A program made the translations under genes and the position numbers. Source: Pseudonocardiales bacterium (GTDB lineage Bacteria > Actinomycetota > Actinomycetes > Mycobacteriales > Pseudonocardiaceae). From it: 64,000 bases of DNA. Positions within the stretch are counted from its first letter, which is position 1. Every line of letters starts with the position of its first letter. The stretch is from the NCBI GenBank assembly GCA_019247305.1, contig JAFAPC010000086.1, positions 1 to 64,000 on the forward strand. Reading direction: 5' to 3'. Of the stretch, positions 55,315 to 63,043 are shown piece after piece. The notes under the pieces are model-generated. The model had not been told where the DNA came from and made no database searches. It saw only the letters and a list, made by a program, of their open reading frames with translations.

Positions 55315-56646
55315 GTGCAAAAGATCCTCGATGCCATCCTCAACAACGAGGTCGATGCTATCAGCTCACTGCCGGTGCCGGAAAGCTATCGGGGAATCAC
55401 GGTCCATGCTGATGAGGTCGACATGTTCGCTGGAGTTCCCAGCCAGGACAAGGACCCCCGTCAGTCGCTGCACCTGGACGAGGTTCCGGTACCGGAACTG
55501 GGCCCAGGCGAGGCGCTGGTCGCCGTGATGGCCAGCGCCATCAACTACAACACCGTCTGGACGTCAATCTTCGAACCGCTGCCCACCTTTGGGTTTCTCA
55601 AGCGCTACGCCCGCACCTCCCCGTTGGCCTCCCGGCACGACTTGCCCTATCACGTGGTCGGGTCGGACCTGGCCGGCGTCGTGCTGCGCACCGGAGCCGG
55701 GGTGAACGCCTGGCGCCCCGGCGATGAGGTGGTGGCGCACTGCCTGTCCGTCGAGTTGGAGCATCCGGACGGGCACAACGACACCATGCTGGATCCTGAG
55801 CAGCGCATCTGGGGTTTCGAGACGAACTTCGGCGGTCTGGCCGAGCTCGCCTTGGTCAAGTCCAACCAGCTGATGCCCAAGCCGGCGCACCTGACCTGGG
55901 AGGAGGCCGCAAGCCCAGGTTTGGTCAACTCCACCGCCTACCGGCAGCTGGTCTCCCGCAACGGCGCGGATATGAAGCAGGGCGACACCGTGCTCATCTG
56001 GGGCGCCTCCGGCGGTCTGGGCTCCTACGCCACCCAGATGGCGCTGGGTGGGGGCGCCATCCCGGTCTGCGTGGTCTCCAGCCCCGGAAAGGCCGAGATC
56101 TGCCGGCGGATGGGCGCTGAGCTGGTCATTGACCGCAACGCTGAGGGCTACAAGTTCTGGAAGGACGAACACACCCAGGATCCGCGGGAGTGGAAGCGGT
56201 TCGGCACCAAAATCCGCGAGCTCACCGGCGGTGACGACCCCGACATCGTGTTCGAGCACCCAGGGCGGGAGACCTTCGGCGCCAGCATCTACGTCACCAA
56301 GCGAGGCGGCACGATCGTCACGTGCGCCTCCACCTCGGGCTATCACCATGTGTACGACAACCGCTACCTGTGGATGAACCTCAAGCGGATCGTGGGCTCG
56401 CATTTCGCCAACTACCGCGAGGCGTGGGAGGCCAACCGGTTGATCGCCAAAGGCAAGATCCACCCGACGCTGTCCCGCGTCTACCCACTGGAACAGACCG
56501 GGCAGGCCGCCCACGACATGCACCACAACATCCACCAAGGCAAGGTCGGTGTGCTGTGTCTAGCCCCCGAACAGGGCCTGGGCGTGCGCGACCCCGAGTT
56601 TCGCGAGATCCACCTGGCCGATATCAACCGCTTCCGGGGAATCTGA
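55315..56646 (+). CDS. ccr: Crotonyl-CoA carboxylase/reductase
   Basis: This 443-residue NADPH-dependent MDR enzyme reductively carboxylates crotonyl-CoA to ethylmalonyl-CoA. AINYNTVWTSIFEPLPTF contains the CO2-site Asn, and IWGFETNFGGLAEL the Phe/Glu pair known from characterised Ccr. LIWGASGGLGSYATQMALGG is the nucleotide-binding loop. GTG 55315 follows a GGAGGGAGG stretch. No ethylmalonyl-CoA mutase (MeaA) gene is adjacent. The downstream DivIVA-like gene is on the same strand. Confidence 0.96.
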   Translation: MQKILDAILNNEVDAISSLPVPESYRGITVHADEVDMFAGVPSQDKDPRQSLHLDEVPVPELGPGEALVAVMASAINYNTVWTSIFEPLPTFGFLKRYARTSPLASRHDLPYHVVGSDLAGVVLRTGAGVNAWRPGDEVVAHCLSVELEHPDGHNDTMLDPEQRIWGFETNFGGLAELALVKSNQLMPKPAHLTWEEAASPGLVNSTAYRQLVSRNGADMKQGDTVLIWGASGGLGSYATQMALGGGAIPVCVVSSPGKAEICRRMGAELVIDRNAEGYKFWKDEHTQDPREWKRFGTKIRELTGGDDPDIVFEHPGRETFGASIYVTKRGGTIVTCASTSGYHHVYDNRYLWMNLKRIVGSHFANYREAWEANRLIAKGKIHPTLSRVYPLEQTGQAAHDMHHNIHQGKVGVLCLAPEQGLGVRDPEFREIHLADINRFRGI

Positions 56647-56699
56647 CACCCGTCGATCAGCTCACCCGTCAGTCGCCAGCACCCGAGTACCGTGGCCGC

Positions 56700-57212
56700 A
56701 TGGGCTCAGTCGATGATCGCGATCTGCTTCCGATGAGATCCATGTTCGACATCGTCCGCCGGGGCTACGACTGCGCGCAGGTGGACTACCAGCTTGAGCA
56801 GCTGCGAGCCGATCTGCAGATCGCGGTGGCGGATCGGGACGCGGCAGTCACCCAAGCCGCGGAACTCGCCCGGACGCTGGAGGCGGCTCGCGGGGAAATC
56901 GACGACCTGCGCGCCCAGCTGAAGCGGCTCGCCGCGCCACCCACCACCGTCGAGGGCATGAGTGAGCGCGTGGCGCGGATGCTGCAGACAGCCCAGCATG
57001 AGGCGGCGGAGATTATCGCCAAGGCCACCACGGCCGCCGCCGCGATCAGGGCCGGTGTCGAGCGCGAGGCGGAGGGGTTGCGTACCCTGCGCCGCCAGCT
57101 CACCGGCCAGCTACAGTCGGTGAGCCTCAAGCTCGACGAGGCCTTGCGGCATCTCTCGCCCACACCGGAGGAAGACGACAGGCCCGCCGGAGAGCAGGCT
57201 CAGCGGGTCTGA
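56700..57212 (+). CDS. DivIVA/coiled-coil domain protein
   Basis: This 170-residue protein starts with SMFDIVRRGYDCAQVDYQLE, a DivIVA-like N-terminal motif (F-x-x-x-x-R-G-Y-x-x-x-x-V-D), then long heptad-type helices (DLQIAVADRDAAVTQAAELA, then RTLEAARGEIDDLRAQLKRL) and an Ala-rich coiled coil. It is soluble. A role in polar growth or cell-envelope organisation is inferred. It lies 53 bp after ccr, but a functional link is not obvious. Confidence 0.75.
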   Translation: MGSVDDRDLLPMRSMFDIVRRGYDCAQVDYQLEQLRADLQIAVADRDAAVTQAAELARTLEAARGEIDDLRAQLKRLAAPPTTVEGMSERVARMLQTAQHEAAEIIAKATTAAAAIRAGVEREAEGLRTLRRQLTGQLQSVSLKLDEALRHLSPTPEEDDRPAGEQAQRV

Positions 57213-57276
57213 CATCGCGCCGCATCACCCGCCCACCGGAGGCGATGGGACGGCGCTGCGAGCACGGCGGGGAAGG

Positions 57277-57693
57277 TTGCGGCGAGCAGGGCACGGAGAC
57301 AGGCGTCACGCCCGCACGGATCAGCACCGACCCCTGGCACGAGCACACCAAAGCCCGGCTGCGGGACACGCTGCGCGAGGCGGCCGGGTCCGGCTGGCAC
57401 CTGCTCGCCGACGGCCGCCTCGCCGCCTGGCTCCCTCAGACGGGGCTGGACCGGGCGTTCCCCCTCTGGGTGGGCACCTCACCCACCGCCTCCTGCGCGG
57501 CGATCCACGCAAGATCGTCCTCGCGCGCTCCACCGTGGCCGTGGTCTCCGGCAACCACCGCGCTCCCAGTCACCAGCCCGACCAGGACACCCTCGCGGCC
57601 GTGCACCACTTCAAGTGGCGCGCCGGAGTCCTGGAGGACCTGCGACTCCGGGGGGAGAAGTTCTCCCGCGGCGAGACGTCGCGGGCGAAGTAA
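57277..57693 (+). pseudogene. Possible glycosyltransferase remnant
   Basis: The frame contains DPRKIVLARSTVAVVSGNHR and VHHFKWRAGVLEDLRLRGEK followed by FSRGETSRAK, resembling the C-terminus of family 2 glycosyltransferases (H-F-x-W region). The upstream part in this frame is low-complexity, whereas another frame has DPWHEHTKARLRDTLREAAG, so a frameshift is likely. No start or intact domain is seen. Assignment is tentative. Confidence 0.35.
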
Positions 57694-57710
57694 GGTTCCC
57701 CTGCGTACCG

Positions 57711-58517
57711 TCATTCTTGAAGATTTCCCGGTTCAGGGCCCGGCTGGTGGGTGCGCTCGTAGAGGTCGGCGAGTTCAGGTTCGCGGGCGGTCCTGAGCAG
57801 GAGGGTGACCATGGGGTCGACCGGCGGAACGGGCTCGGCTTCCAGCGAGGCGAGGATGGCGTCGACCGCCTCAAGCGGGATGCTGGACCGGACCAGCAAC
57901 TCCACTAGCTGGGTGTTGCGCACCCGGTGGGCAGGACTGAGCGCAGCGTCGATGTGCTCTCGGCGCTCGGCGTGGGTGTCGGCTTCGCTGGGGTGCGCGA
58001 CGGTCGCCTCGGAGTAAGCAGCCAAGGCTTGGTGGATGACGTCCAAGGACTTGGGCCCGAGGTTGCGCAGCTTCATCAACGCTTCGTCGGGGACGGCCGC
58101 GAGGTCCTCCAGAGTAGTGATTCCCTCCCGGGCCAGCAGCTTGTAGACGCGGCGGCCCAGCGTCGGCTCGGCGACCTCGAGCGGGGTTCGCGTAGCGGGC
58201 ATCGGGTGCAGCGTCCAGCCGGCGACGCCGTCACGCAGTAACTCCCGGAAGCACTCGGCGAGCTTGCTGGTGCCGATGACGTGCACCACGCGCCCCGGGC
58301 GGCGGAACACCAGCGTGCTGCCCCCGGTGCCGTTGCCCGAAGGCACCCACGCCGTCGCCGAGTAGCAGCTGTAGGGATGATCCTCGAACTCGCGGAGTGC
58401 CTCCCGCAGCGTCTCCTCGGAGTTTGCGTCGACCGGGTGAGGATCACGGGCGTACGGCCAGGGCAGGGCGCCTCCGACGCGTACCCGCACCGGCCCGTCT
58501 TGCAGATCCACAACCAC
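57711..58517 (-). CDS. Protein with RNA polymerase alpha-CTD-like helix-hairpin-helix
   Basis: This 268-residue protein has a central segment LGRRVYKLLAREGITTLEDL, AAVPDEALMKLRNLGPKSLD, closely matching the alpha-subunit C-terminal domain that binds DNA and activators. The N-terminal domain (VRVRVGGALPWPYARDP, VVHVIGTSKLAECFRELL) and the C-terminal helices are unfamiliar. It lacks the alpha N-terminal dimerisation domain. A DNA-binding or transcription-related role is inferred. It converges with the remnant upstream. Confidence 0.75.
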   Translation of the reverse strand: MVVDLQDGPVRVRVGGALPWPYARDPHPVDANSEETLREALREFEDHPYSCYSATAWVPSGNGTGGSTLVFRRPGRVVHVIGTSKLAECFRELLRDGVAGWTLHPMPATRTPLEVAEPTLGRRVYKLLAREGITTLEDLAAVPDEALMKLRNLGPKSLDVIHQALAAYSEATVAHPSEADTHAERREHIDAALSPAHRVRNTQLVELLVRSSIPLEAVDAILASLEAEPVPPVDPMVTLLLRTAREPELADLYERTHQPGPEPGNLQE

Positions 58518-58529
58518 TCCCTCCCAAGG

Positions 58530-60305
58530 TCAGCTGTAGTCGCGGAACCCCTTGCGTGTCTTGCGGCCCAGCCGACCGGCGGTGACCAGGTGTTCCAGCA
58601 AGGGTGCCGGGGCGAATCCCGGCTCGCGGAACTCCTGGTAGAGGCTGCGCTGGATGGCCAGCGCAACATCTAGGCCCACCACGTCGAGCAGCTCAAAGGG
58701 GCCCATCGGCAGCGCGGCGCCGACCTTCATCGCGGTGTCGATGTCCTCCGCGCTGGCATAGTGCGCTTCCAGCATCCGCACCGCGTCGTTGAGATAGGGG
58801 AACAGCAACGCGTTGACGATGAAACCAGCTCGGTCGCGGCAGATCACCGGCACCTTGCCCACGGAACGGACGAGCTGGCGGACGGTGGCCACCACATCAG
58901 CCGTGGTGCTGATGGTCGCCACCACCTCCACCAGCTTCATCACCGGAGCGGGGTTGAAGAAGTGCATCCCCAGCACATCGCCCGGGCGAGCGGTAGCGGC
59001 AGCGCACTCGACCACCGGGAGCGAGGAAGTGGTGGTGGCCAGGATCGCGCCTGGCTTGCACACCTCGGCCAGCGTGGCGAAGATGCCCCGCTTGACATCC
59101 AGCTCCTCGGCGACCGCCTCGACCACGAGGTCAACGCTGGCAAAGTCATCTAGCGAGGTGGTGGTGGAGACCCGGCGCAGCGCGGCGTCGCGCTCCGGCT
59201 CGGGGAGCTTGCCGCGGCCCACGGCCTTGTCCAACGAGCGCGTGATCGCCGCGACCGCGTCTTTGGTCCGGCTGATGCTGCGGCCGCGGACGATCACGTC
59301 GTGGCCGCCCTTGGCCAGCACCTCCGCGATGCCGGTGGCCATCGTCCCAGTGCCCACCACACCCACCGCGCCGATCGGGCGGGTCGGCACACCGGATTCC
59401 TCATCCGAGGGGGTGGCGTCGTCGGGCACCACGACCGAGGAGTCCTGCCCCGCGTAGGTGTAGAAGCCCCGACCCGACTTCCGACCGAGCAAGCCGGCAG
59501 TGATCATCTGCTTGAGTACCGGCACTGGCGCGTGCAGCCGGTCGGCGGACTGCCGATACAGCGCGTCGAGGATCTCGTAAGCGGTGTCCAGGCCGATCAG
59601 ATCCAGCAACGCCAGCGGACCTAGCGGATACCCGCAGCCGTAGCGCATCGCGGCGTCGAGGTCCTCCCGGGTGGCGTAACGCTCCTCGAACATGCGGGCG
59701 GCGTGGTTGAAGTAGCCGAACAACAGCCCGTTGGCGATGAATCCGGCCCGGTCCCCAATCACCACCGGGGTCTTGCCCAATGCGTGTGCGAGCGCGGTGA
59801 CGTCGCTGATGACCTCCGGATCCGTGACCACGGTGCGCACCACCTCGACCAGCTTGAGCACCGGTGCCGGGTTGAAGAAATGCATCCCGACGACCTTGTC
59901 CGGCCGCTTGGTCTGCACGGCGAGCTGGGTGATCGACAGGCTTGAGGTGTTGGAGGCCAGCACGACATCGCTGCGCACGATCTCGTCCACCTCGGTGAAG
60001 ATCTGGCTCTTGAGACCCAAGCGCTCTGGCACGGCCTCAATGACGAACTCGACGCCGGCCAGATCGGCTAGCTGCGTGCTGAAGCTGATCCGGTCGAGTA
60101 ACTCACGGCGGGCCGTCTCGGTGAGCTTCCCGCGTTCCAGGGCGCGTGCGGTGGAATGTTCGAGATGGCTACGACCCCGGGCCACGCCGTGGTCATCGAC
60201 ATCGACTGCCACCACGTCGAGCCCGGTGCGGGCGAGCACCTCGGCGATCCCGGCACCCATGGTGCCCATGCCGACCACACCAACCGTCTTGATCTTTGTT
60301 GTCAT
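58530..60305 (-). CDS. Duplicated 3-hydroxyacyl-CoA dehydrogenase
   Basis: This 591-residue protein contains two tandem 3-hydroxybutyryl-CoA dehydrogenase-like units. Each has an NAD-binding loop (GVVGMGTMGAGIAEVLARTG; GVVGTGTMATGIAEVLAKGG), a catalytic His in VVGMHFFNPAPVLKLVE and VLGMHFFNPAPVMKLVE, and a C-terminal helical domain (GYPLGPLALLDLIG; ALPMGPFELLDVVG). ATG 60305 is chosen. It reduces acetoacetyl-CoA or oxidises hydroxyacyl-CoA; with thiolase and Ccr it supplies the C4 branch. The first half keeps canonical residues; the second has an altered NAD loop ending (VIVRGRSIS). Confidence 0.93.
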   Translation of the reverse strand: MTTKIKTVGVVGMGTMGAGIAEVLARTGLDVVAVDVDDHGVARGRSHLEHSTARALERGKLTETARRELLDRISFSTQLADLAGVEFVIEAVPERLGLKSQIFTEVDEIVRSDVVLASNTSSLSITQLAVQTKRPDKVVGMHFFNPAPVLKLVEVVRTVVTDPEVISDVTALAHALGKTPVVIGDRAGFIANGLLFGYFNHAARMFEERYATREDLDAAMRYGCGYPLGPLALLDLIGLDTAYEILDALYRQSADRLHAPVPVLKQMITAGLLGRKSGRGFYTYAGQDSSVVVPDDATPSDEESGVPTRPIGAVGVVGTGTMATGIAEVLAKGGHDVIVRGRSISRTKDAVAAITRSLDKAVGRGKLPEPERDAALRRVSTTTSLDDFASVDLVVEAVAEELDVKRGIFATLAEVCKPGAILATTTSSLPVVECAAATARPGDVLGMHFFNPAPVMKLVEVVATISTTADVVATVRQLVRSVGKVPVICRDRAGFIVNALLFPYLNDAVRMLEAHYASAEDIDTAMKVGAALPMGPFELLDVVGLDVALAIQRSLYQEFREPGFAPAPLLEHLVTAGRLGRKTRKGFRDYS

Positions 60306-60376
60306 CCTGTGCCCTTCCCGACCTGGGCCTTCTCCCCGGACCTGGGCCGCCCGCAACGTGGCCGTCGGTGGCCTGC

Positions 60377-61882
60377 TCAGCGACCGTAGCGCACCCGGAC
60401 GATCCGCAGCAGCAACCGCATTGCCCAGGCTGGGCGGGCGAAGGTGAGCACCCGCACCGCAGGAGGGAACCGGCGGCGGGTGACTGCCTTGGCGCGGGCG
60501 AACTCCCGCAGTCCCTCAGCGCCGTGGACTCGCCCGAATCCGGAGTCGCCGACCCCGCCGAAGGGCAGCGAGGGTACCGCAGCGTAGGAGATCACACTGT
60601 TGATTGCGACCATCCCGCAGCGCAGCTTGCGGGCAATCTCCGCACCCCGGTGTGCGGAGAAGACCGCCGCACCCAGCCCGTAGCGGCCCGCGTTAACCCG
60701 CGCCACCGCGTCGTCCAGGTTCGCCACCCGGTGCACCGTGAGGGTCGGACCGAAGGTCTCCTCGATCACTGCCCGCGAGGTTTCCGGGACGTCAGCCAGC
60801 ACGACCGGCTCCACATACGGCGGGCGAACCGACTCCACACCGCCGAGCAGCGCGGTGCCACCGCGCGCGAGCGCGTCCGCAAGGTGATCGCGAATGACCT
60901 CGACCTGGGACGGCCTGGTGATCGGGCCCAGATCAGCGCTCGGCTCACCGCCGGCCCGCAGCCGCCGCGTCTGGGCAACCACCCGCTCAGTGAACTCCTG
61001 GGCAACCTCATCGACGACGTACACCCGCTCCACCCCGACACAGGTCTGCCCGGCATTGGCCATCGCGCCCCAGACCGCGGCGTCGGCGGCCGCAGCGAGG
61101 TTGGCGTCGGAGTCGACCAGCATCGCGTCGGTGCCCCCACACTCCAGCACGACCGGCGTGAGCGTCTGGGCGCAGGCCGCCATCACCTTCTTCGCGGTGC
61201 CCGCGGAGCCGGTGAACGCCAGCTTGTCCACCCCGGCCCGGCACAGCGCCGCTCCGGTCTCGGCGAAACCGGTGACGACGTGCAGCAACGGGTACTCCGG
61301 CACCACCGCAGCGAGGCTCTCGGCCAGCGCCCGGCCCACGCCGGGAGTCAGCTCGCTGGGCTTGAACACCACGGCGTTGCCGGCGGCGAGCGCGTAGCTG
61401 ATCGACCCCATCGGGGTGTGGGCGGGGTAGTTCCACGGTCCGATCACCCCGATCACCCCGTAGGGCTGGTACTCCACCGTCGAGGCCTCCTGGAGCATCA
61501 GCAGTCCTGACCTCACCCGACGTCGACGGAGCACCCGCTCGGCGTTGCGCGCGGCCCAGTCCAGGTGCGCGACCACAAGCACACATTCCAGCCGGGCATC
61601 ATCGCGCGGCTTGCCGGTCTCCATGGTGATCAGCCCAGCCAGTTCGTCGATCCGCTGGGTCAGCGCCGAGCACCAGGACAGCAGCCGGCGACGGCGCTGC
61701 GCGAACCCGAGCCCGCCCCACCACGCGGCCGCCTCCCGGGCCGCAGCGACGGCCGAGCGCACCGCCGCCTCGTCATCCATCGGGTGATAGTCGATGACCT
61801 CTCCGGTTCGCGGGTCCACCGACGGGAAGCGGGCATCTTCTTCGCGGGTCTGCGGCCCTCTGCTGTCTACGCTCTGAGCCAT
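60377..61882 (-). CDS. Aldehyde dehydrogenase (succinate-semialdehyde dehydrogenase-like)
   Basis: This 501-residue NAD(P)-dependent ALDH has the cofactor loop FTGSAGTAKKVM, the Glu-containing VVLECGGTDAML and the catalytic Cys in NAGQTCVGVERV. The YGVIGVIGPWNYPAHTPMGS and LPFGGVGDSGFGRVHG blocks are typical. ATG 61882 follows GGGGAAGAGG. It resembles succinate-semialdehyde dehydrogenases of actinobacteria, but the substrate is not certain. It lies 71 bp upstream of the hydroxyacyl-CoA dehydrogenase. Confidence 0.9.
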   Translation of the reverse strand: MAQSVDSRGPQTREEDARFPSVDPRTGEVIDYHPMDDEAAVRSAVAAAREAAAWWGGLGFAQRRRRLLSWCSALTQRIDELAGLITMETGKPRDDARLECVLVVAHLDWAARNAERVLRRRRVRSGLLMLQEASTVEYQPYGVIGVIGPWNYPAHTPMGSISYALAAGNAVVFKPSELTPGVGRALAESLAAVVPEYPLLHVVTGFAETGAALCRAGVDKLAFTGSAGTAKKVMAACAQTLTPVVLECGGTDAMLVDSDANLAAAADAAVWGAMANAGQTCVGVERVYVVDEVAQEFTERVVAQTRRLRAGGEPSADLGPITRPSQVEVIRDHLADALARGGTALLGGVESVRPPYVEPVVLADVPETSRAVIEETFGPTLTVHRVANLDDAVARVNAGRYGLGAAVFSAHRGAEIARKLRCGMVAINSVISYAAVPSLPFGGVGDSGFGRVHGAEGLREFARAKAVTRRRFPPAVRVLTFARPAWAMRLLLRIVRVRYGR

Positions 61883-62009
61883 CGTCGTCCTCTTCCCCCG
61901 CATCGACCTGTACTAAAAAGGGTACGGGCACACCAACCCGCCCCGGAGCACACAGATCATGGTTCGCGGGCCGGACGTAGGGCGGTTCACCGGTACCGCT
62001 GTCCACGAC

Positions 62010-62243
62010 TCATTTGGCGTCGCCGTCCTGCTGGTACCTGCGCGCTTCTCCGGCAGCCCAGGTCAGCATCTCGACCAGGCTCTCGACCTGCGCCAACTCC
62101 AAGATTGCTTCAGCGGAGAAGGGTGCATCGAACGTGGTGACCCACACCGTATCACGATAGACCCAGACGGTCATGGTGACCTTCGCACCCTGCCGACCCT
62201 TGACCACTATTCTCCGCTGTATCGTTTTCAACCAGGGCTTCAT
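62010..62243 (-). CDS. Small hypothetical protein
   Basis: This 77-residue basic/acidic protein (MKPWLKTIQRRIVVKGRQGA, then VTMTVWVYRDTVWVTTFDAP) is of unknown family. Its ATG overlaps the stop of a 39-residue ORF (ATGA), implying translational coupling. It sits at the left edge of the AT-richer segment. No domain is recognised. Confidence 0.55.
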   Translation of the reverse strand: MKPWLKTIQRRIVVKGRQGAKVTMTVWVYRDTVWVTTFDAPFSAEAILELAQVESLVEMLTWAAGEARRYQQDGDAK

Positions 62244-62359
62244 GTGGTGACCACAATCCTGCTCATGAAGGGGCAGAGTTTCCGATCGAGGCGTTCCAGC
62301 TCATTCAAGAACGTGTGTTCGCTGTTCATCGGCCTTTCCTGTGCTAACCGCCACTCCAT
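62240..62359 (-). CDS. 39-residue ORF translationally coupled to downstream gene
   Basis: ATG 62359 follows GGGAGGGG; an internal ATG (62326) follows AGGAAAGG. The product includes MNSEHTFLNELERLDRKLCP and ends RIVVTT. The stop overlaps the ATG of the next gene. It may be a small regulator or leader peptide. Confidence 0.45.
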   Translation of the reverse strand: MEWRLAQERPMNSEHTFLNELERLDRKLCPFMSRIVVTT

Positions 62360-62530
62360 CCCCTCCCTGTTGGGTAGGAGCACAAAGGTGCTCACCTAGT
62401 TGCCTCTCCTAAGTCCGAAGGATTGGACACGCTTCGCCGTCCGCTTGGCAGAGTAGAGCCAACAGACTCGAACGAACAGAAGATTTCTCGATATTTCTAT
62501 CAATCTTCGGAGGTTAAGGCTGGCTAGAAA

Positions 62531-62760
62531 TTACTCGCCATCGTCCGGCGCCTCGGAGGCAAGGTGGTCAATGACCCTCGTGATGATCGCCCGAGCGACG
62601 CTGCTGTAGCCGGCCACGGCCGCGAGCCTCGCAAAGATAGAGCTGTATAGCTCGATCTCCTGCGGCTGACGGAGGTTCAGCTCGGCCGAGTAGGTTTCGA
62701 CCCCGACCAAGCCGTTGTCGAGCAGCCAGAAGCGGTGTGGCGGATCGACGACGTACTATG
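62531..62760 (-). pseudogene. DUF5753/XRE regulator C-terminal remnant
   Basis: The frame ending TAA at 62531 reads RFWLLDNGLVGVETYSAELN, then IELYSSIFARLAAVAGYSSV and ARAIITRVIDHLA, the C-terminal region typical of XRE-DUF5753-type regulators. The rest is missing and the next upstream bases are unrelated. It resembles, but is not closely similar to, the intact gene at 29577. Confidence 0.5.
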
Positions 62761-63043
62761 TCTGGCCGACAGGCCGAAGTTTCGTCGCGATTATGAGACT
62801 GACGAACCAGAACCGGTGACATATACTTTTAAGCAAATTAACCGATGGGACGGTGTATTATCCGTTTTTTGAGTTTAGGAACAAAGACAAGCACACTTGC
62901 ACGGTGACGGTGCGGTGGGTTGGCGGGGGTGAGGCTGTACGGTAGACAGTTGCCACGAATAGTGGGTAGATCGGTCAGTAAGCTTCGACTTCTGGAGTTG
63001 CATACCGGACACCACAGGGACAAAAGGATTGGCGATTATTAAT
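62761..63043. other. AT-richer intergenic region
   Basis: The DNA is markedly AT-richer than the rest of the window (for example a TTTTAAGCAAATTAACCG stretch and a T6 run near 62872). No reading frame looks coding. It separates the regulator remnant from the TOPRIM gene and suggests recently acquired DNA. Confidence 0.5.

Noticed and set aside
62838-63023. Minus-strand 61-residue ORF with a CPVC motif
   Set aside because: Lies in AT-rich intergenic DNA with no start signal; CPVC alone is insufficient.
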